Shown piece by piece: positions 58,798 to 64,000 of a stretch of DNA of 64,000 nt. Source of the stretch: Amoebidium appalachense (Eukaryota; Ichthyosporea); contig CAVNZM010000002.1 in assembly GCA_963693365.1 (NCBI GenBank), positions 2,604,001-2,668,000 on the forward strand, given 5' to 3'. The notes under the pieces are model-generated. The model was not told the origin of the DNA. It searched no databases and was given only the letters and a program-made list of their open reading frames with translations. Position 1 is the first letter of the stretch. Every line of letters begins with the position of its first letter. The position numbers and the translations under genes were made by a program.

Positions 58798-60089
58798 GCA
58801 CACATCACAACCACCATACTCCAACCACAAGTCCAAACCACACTGCTTTTGACTCAGTAAACCCTCTTCATTTTACTGCGCTTGCCTACTAAACATCCCC
58901 GGATTTTTCAAATAATACTACATAAAATCGCTGCTTGCAAGTGCGCACCCCACCTGGAATCCACGAAAAACGGTGCCAAATACGACGTTTCTTGGGTTTT
59001 AAAGCTCTTCGGCGTTCCAGTGACCCTCCCCTGCTTCTGTTGACAGGCAACACCACACCATGGCCGTGGCCACAAGTAAGAAAGCAGTCTTTCGTGAGAC
59101 AAAAAAGCACACCAATAAAATCTAGAAGCTAAAAAACCACTTGGCCACCGTGTAGTCGGAAAAAAACGTTTGTTTCCTTGCTTTTAGAGGTGACTCAAGT
59201 GAGACTGAGGTGTCTTTCTGCACTCAAGAGCCCAACAACTTCCTAGCGGTTCACACCGTGAAAACAGACGTACTGACTTTGTATGCCTTTGTAATCAACT
59301 TGTGCTCCTAAAAACTCAGCTAGCATATTAACGTGTTGGACCTATTTTCCATATCATTCCAGTAGTGTACATGCTCGTGTACAACTGAAAACTGAAAGCC
59401 AGCTTTTTTGACCTAGGCCTTATGTGGTGAGCTTTCAATGCCAGGCACGGGGATGTGACGTCACGAATTATCCAGATTTCAAATTTGCCAGTTTTGTTAT
59501 CTAACTTATTATTTGGTAAGTTCAAGCTGAACCAAGCATCGTATCACAATTATGGTAGGTATATCTATTACGACAATGTCTCTTCCTTGATTCAACCGGT
59601 CGTCACGAATCACCAAATATTTCGTCTGAACAGAAAGCAAATAAAAAGTGATGCCACGGCCTGGCTGTTGTCAAGTCAGGTTCACTTGATGAGGGTGGGG
59701 GTTCGGGGGCGCGAGGAAGGGGAGGGGAGGGTCATGGGGAGGGTGTTGGTTTGGGGGTGGGTGGGTGGGTGGGGGGGGGGGGGGAGGGGGGGAGAAGGGA
59801 GGGAGAGGGGGAGGAATAAATGTGCTGTTTATTATTTTGACTTTTGAACAGTTATGTACTGGTGCCGGCACCATGGCCAGGCCAATAGCACTAAAGTTCC
59901 ACCCAACAAGGTACAGGGCCACATAACGATGCTACGAAAAATCGCAAGTGTGGTAATGTAAGGTCGAGTGTGTGTGTGTTTACGTGTGTGTGTGCGTGTG
60001 CGTGTGCGCGAGGGGAGAGGGAGGGGGGAGGGATCGGAGGGGAAGAGAGGGAGGGGAGAGAGAGAGCGAGAGAGGGAGGGAGAGGGAGA

Positions 60090-60300
<211 letters not shown>

Positions 60301-61042
60301 AGAGAGAGGGAGGGACGGAGGGAGACAGATATATGTGAGTGCGTGAGTGAGTGAGGGAGGGAGAGTTTGTGTAGGTGTGTTTGCGTCTCTGTGTGTACTG
60401 TGTTCCCCTGAACCATGACCTCGAAATGTGAAGGTTACTAGAGAGGCGAGGAAAAGGTTGAGTGTTTTCAGCTGTTTAGCCGTCGTGCATGTTAGAAGTT
60501 CTTAACCAAGTTCTGTTCACAATCTCCAGAACTGTCCGAAACATTTCGGGTACTTACAAGGGATCGAACACCAGAACTACTAGTCATGGACCCATGCTTC
60601 AATACAATTCGCTTACAGCCTCGCGCACAGTTTTATTTACACAGGTGTGATAATATGTATGCACACACCTCGTCCCTTTTTACAAAGCAACCCAAAACAA
60701 ACCACACAAGCACCTGTTTGGAGAGAGCAGCCACACTGGGCACAGGCAGATTCTCCCAAATCATCCCCATACTCTCACATACGCTTACTATACATTGGTC
60801 CGGATCTGAATGCTATCACTGCCATCTTCCATGGCGTATTCTTTGTTCACGCGGGGCCGCACTCGGCCTATTACGAGATGTTTGTATGGTACTGCTTGTC
60901 AAGATTTCCTTCAGAGACCGAAATACTACGAACTATACTGATGTTTTCGTTGTTTGGGCCACCGTGTATGTATCTTTGACGAGCGCGCGTGTGTCGCAGT
61001 CTCCACGTGCTGTGCTTGATGTGCCACAACCATGCCCACTCA

Positions 61043-61549
61043 TTACCTTAGCAGCTTCGCGTAGCAAATGCTCTCTTGCTTGTCCGGGTTACTTGCATAC
61101 TCCCCAAACAGTGGTATTTCCGTGTATCCATACTTGACGTACAGAGAGTTGGCCTCTACGAGTTTGTGTCCCGTCTCAATCAGCATCCTATCAATGTTCA
61201 TCTTGCGTGCATACTCTTCCGCTGCTTCCAGCAATGCCTTGCCCACACCCATTCCCCTCGCACGAGGACGCACAAACATGCGTTTCAGCTCTGCTTCTCC
61301 GTTGCCGTGATCTTTCACAGCAACACAGCCAAGTGCCCGTGAATCATCCTTCCGTCGTGCGATGAAAAATTTGAAATCTTTGACAGTAGTCGGGGGAAGA
61401 AGTGTGCACTGTTCAAGGGGAAAGAGGGAAAGGAGGAGTGCGTCTAGTTCTGCAATGAGTGTTGTGCCATCCGCGAGAGTTGGATCTTCTTCTGTGATGC
61501 GAACAACAGTGTGAGGTAGGGTGGAAAGGGAATAAGCTGCTTTCCCATT
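61043..61549 (-). CDS. GNAT-family N-acetyltransferase (start unresolved)
   Basis: An open frame on the - strand runs from 61549 to the TAA at 61043-61045, up to 168 residues. It covers a full-size GNAT domain. The N-terminal part includes EEDPTLADG and LIAELDALLLSLFP. The acetyl-CoA-binding motif A is MFVRPRARGMGVGKALL, with the R-G-x-G-x-G pattern. The C-terminal part includes YVKYGYTEIP and ESICYAKLL. The family transfers an acetyl group from acetyl-CoA to an amine; the substrate is unknown. There is no in-frame ATG before the domain, so a short upstream exon is likely. An acceptor-like TTCGCATCACAG lies near 61493 and a donor-like GTAAAA near 61553. The compact single domain and its C-terminal motif resemble bacterial GNATs, so transfer is possible but unproven. 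Confidence 0.75.
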   Translation of the reverse strand, partial: NGKAAYSLSTLPHTVVRITEEDPTLADGTTLIAELDALLLSLFPLEQCTLLPPTTVKDFKFFIARRKDDSRALGCVAVKDHGNGEAELKRMFVRPRARGMGVGKALLEAAEEYARKMNIDRMLIETGHKLVEANSLYVKYGYTEIPLFGEYASNPDKQESICYAKLLR

Positions 61550-62317
61550 TTACGCAAAATAGCAACGTGTATGGTAGAAGGCTTAGTTTTGCGCTTTTGT
61601 GGCTTGATGGGACCTGGTCAACGAATTTCAATCACCTAGCCCCAACACTCCCACAGCTTCTCCCTTGAACTGTGAGCCGCCGCGCACTGTGGCACCTAGA
61701 CCGGGAGTGCCTTTACTGACCACAGGGCGTTATTTTCAGAATTGCATAGATGGCGTTTTGAAATTTCTTATTTCTGGTGGGGGTGTATCTGAATGGCGCC
61801 AAATCATTTTCGGACACCTGCTCATGTGTCTCGATCTGGTCTTTCCGTTTTTCGGCAAGCTGAACACAGCTGCAGAACACAGCTTGCACAGCTTGTGAGT
61901 TTTCCCTCTCGCAACCGCCGGGCCTAAACCCTCTTCACTGCATTAGAGTGCTCGTTTTGTCCGTTCCGAATGTATGTATAGTCATTTTTTTAAAGTTAAC
62001 ACTGAGGAGCATGCTAATATTCATATAAAAGATATATGTACATCAACCTTGGAAGGAAGAGTAGATCCTAGAGAGACGCTTCCGCAAAGTGGGGCTCATT
62101 GCCGTAAGTGAATTACAACCTAACGTTAACGTGCGTTCGATGAAAGAAACATCTCTTGAATGACTACATAGCTTTGAATTACAGTAAGCCAATAGCGGTA
62201 AATATAGAGTACTACGCCTGCGTTGAACCATCACACAAGCTCGTTAGATATTTGTCTGGAGAAGAGGATTTTTTCCTTTGGAACAAGGACGACTCTAGCT
62301 GCGACCCCAACGCCAAA
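61550..62317 (+). other. Divergent region upstream of the FG-repeat gene, with a possible exon
   Basis: A + strand frame at about 61606-61893 ends at a GTGAGT donor and includes NCIDGVLKFLISGGG and FPFFGKLNTAAEH, which look like real protein. It has no ATG, so it is at most a low-confidence exon. A second donor, GTAAGTG, lies at 62106. A 5' leader of the downstream gene is one explanation. Confidence 0.3.
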
Positions 62318-62685
62318 ATGAGTTTCGGTAAGCTAGCCCCCTGAAAGTCATCCTTAATAGTGTAAGACAGGTGTTTTCCTTTGCAAACAGGGCCTCCGCA
62401 CCCCCCCCCCCCGTTTTAATACTTCCCTCTCATCCCTGCCTCCCTCCCTCCCGTTTTCTCTCTCTTGACTTTCTGTCACTCCCTCCACCCTTCTCTTTTG
62501 AATTCGTTTAGTGACGGTGCACTTAGTTGAGATATTTCTGTTGAGTTCCTTTTGCGACATTAAACGGGATGAACCTCTAACGTTCAGTGAGGTGGGAGTC
62601 ATGGACTTAGATGTGAGCAAGGGGGGAGTGGGAATGAGAGGAGGAACGGAGGGGGGGGGGGGGGGAGGATTTGGGGGGAGTGTGT

Positions 62686-62716
<31 letters not shown>

Positions 62717-63843
62717 GGGCAAATGCTGGAGAAATAAACCAGTTTTAAGGAAAGTCAGGGGGGAAGAAGTGTGCATGGTTTGTGGTTGTGCTCTGTTCCT
62801 TTCTTCTTTGAGAAGTGTTGGGAATGAGGCGTGTGGGGGTGAGGGATATTTGGTCTAGGTCACAGTGGTGTGGGTGCTTAAGTGGGTTGGTCTTATGGTG
62901 GTGCTGTTGCTGTGTGAGTAGTTGTGTGCGGGAGTGCGCTAATGTTTGTGTGAAAGGAAAATGTTCGTGGGGAGAGGAGGGGGGGAGGGGAGGCAGGGGG
63001 GAGATGGCTGCAGCAGTAACTGTAACACTATGAAACAGGGCAGTGCCACACTGTTCTTTCAGGAGGGGTGCTTGAGATGATGATATTTTCGAAGATGGGG
63101 ATGACCACTAAGGGAGGCAGTGCACATGTGTGGGTGATCGTTTGTTCGTGTGTTTGTGTGTCTCACACTCTGCTGGCCGGGTAAGGGGTGGGAGAAAGGG
63201 CACGAATGGGTATGATTGGGAGGAAAGAAGAGGTTGTGGTGGTAGGGGCGGGGGAGGAGAGGGGAGGGGGGGGGAGGAGGTTAGGAGGGGATGAGAGGGA
63301 AGGTGATAGTTCCGTGTGCAGACAGAGAGTAGGTTTGCTCCCTCAACCGACACCTTTTGCCTGCCGGAGGGTGACACACTACTTTCCTTCACGTTTCTCT
63401 CGATGCTGGAAAACACGGAAAACAGGAAGTAACTGTCCATTGGTCACAGGTCACACAGGCAACACGTCATTCTTTTCAAGCACGGGCGGGACAGCCCGGA
63501 AACCCACGAGCACAGGAGTGAGTTTCGGCAACCTGGCGCCCCCAACCCCACAGGTGTTTGGGGGTGCTCCAAGCTCAAATACGAGTTTTTTCAACCCACA
63601 ACAGACACCTGCAAGGAGGAGTCTAAACCCCACCAGCCCCGGGGGGGGTTCATATGCTCCAATGAGTGTGTCACAGACAGGCAGGAAGCCGCCCACTCCT
63701 GCCTCCCCGACAACGTCTGAGAGGCCACGGGTGCGAGGGGCTGGGATTGGGTTGTTTGCTGGAAATGCAGGCGCTACGGGGGGGTTCCAAGGGTTTGGTG
63801 CCGCAGCAAACGATAGAACGATGAACCCAGGGCAGATGTCACC
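62318..63843 (+). CDS. FG-nucleoporin-like protein, N-terminal part (partial)
   Basis: Exon 1 is only 10 nt of coding sequence (62318-62327, ATGAGTTTCG), followed by a GTAAGC donor. Exon 2 is 63450-63843, ending at a GTATGT donor followed by a C run; the gene continues past the window. Joining gives a protein that starts MSFG and continues with Ser, Thr, Pro, Asn and Gly-rich sequence. FG or near-FG motifs are spread along it: VSFGNL, VFGGAP and GFQGFGAA. No large hydrophobic or charged domain is seen. This composition is typical of the disordered FG regions of nuclear pore proteins, which bind transport receptors. Which nucleoporin it is cannot be told from this part. An alternative acceptor 9 nt downstream would also keep frame. 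A longer leader frame (62156-62327) could extend the N-terminus. Confidence 0.6.
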
Positions 63844-64000
63844 GTATGTCTTTTACCCCCCCCTCCCCCCTCCCTCCTCCCCCCTCTTTCCCTCCCCATC
63901 TTTTCCCCTTTTGTCAACTCCCCCTCCCCCCCCCCTTTCCCCCCCCCATTTCCCCCTCTTCTTCCCTCCCTCACCCACCCACCCCTTCTCTCCCGTTGGG

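Noticed and set aside
58935-59132. 65-codon + strand frame followed by AATAAA
   Set aside because: It has no start context, domain or matching upstream exon. Composition is not distinctive.
60586-61137. 183-codon + strand frame
   Set aside because: It overlaps the 3' end of the GNAT gene on the other strand and has no domain or splice support.

Overview
The window is nuclear DNA from a eukaryote, most likely a protist or alga. Its genes are split by many GT-AG introns and AATAAA signals follow several of them. Introns and spacers are packed with (GT)n, (CT)n and very long G or C homopolymers. A calcium-dependent protein kinase (CDPK) with four EF-hands argues against an animal or fungus. CDPKs are known from plants, alveolates, stramenopiles and rhizarians. 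I cannot place the species. All exon models come from reading splice sites and checking that phases agree; none has transcript support.

Layout: (1) 282-399 (-), first exon of a secreted protein that runs off the left edge. (2) 0.4-4.8 kb, gene-poor, with a perfect 70-bp inverted repeat. (3) 4838-13788 (-), a 12-exon gene for a 658-aa protein with a von Willebrand A domain followed by a P-loop GTPase domain. (4) 15.4-19.1 kb (+), an unknown coiled-coil protein, divergent from gene 3. (5) 21709-33547 (-), a 16-exon gene for a 598-aa CDPK with an N-terminal presequence-like region and a membrane segment. (6) 33.5-38.2 kb, spacer with tRNA-like dispersed repeats, a foldback insertion and a 158-bp repeat whose second copy lies in gene 8. 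(7) 38233-39030 (+), an intronless SH2-domain protein behind a TATA box. (8) 40186-48214 (+), an SLC45/sucrose-transporter-like MFS carrier. (9) 50215-53343 (+), an aldo-keto reductase with a frameshift in a conserved motif. (10) 53.4-61.0 kb, gene-poor and rich in simple repeats. (11) 61043-61549 (-), a GNAT acetyltransferase. (12) 62318 to the right edge (+), an FG-nucleoporin-like protein.

These genes do not form an operon or an obvious single pathway. Gene 5 (Ca2+-regulated phosphorylation) and gene 7 (phosphotyrosine recognition) are both signalling components, but a link is not shown. The most distinctive feature is intron architecture: many introns carry a C homopolymer, on the coding strand, within about 30 nt of the 5' splice site. 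The best candidates for novel biology are the VWA-GTPase fusion, the membrane-anchored CDPK whose HRD motif reads HND, and this splice-site-linked C tract.
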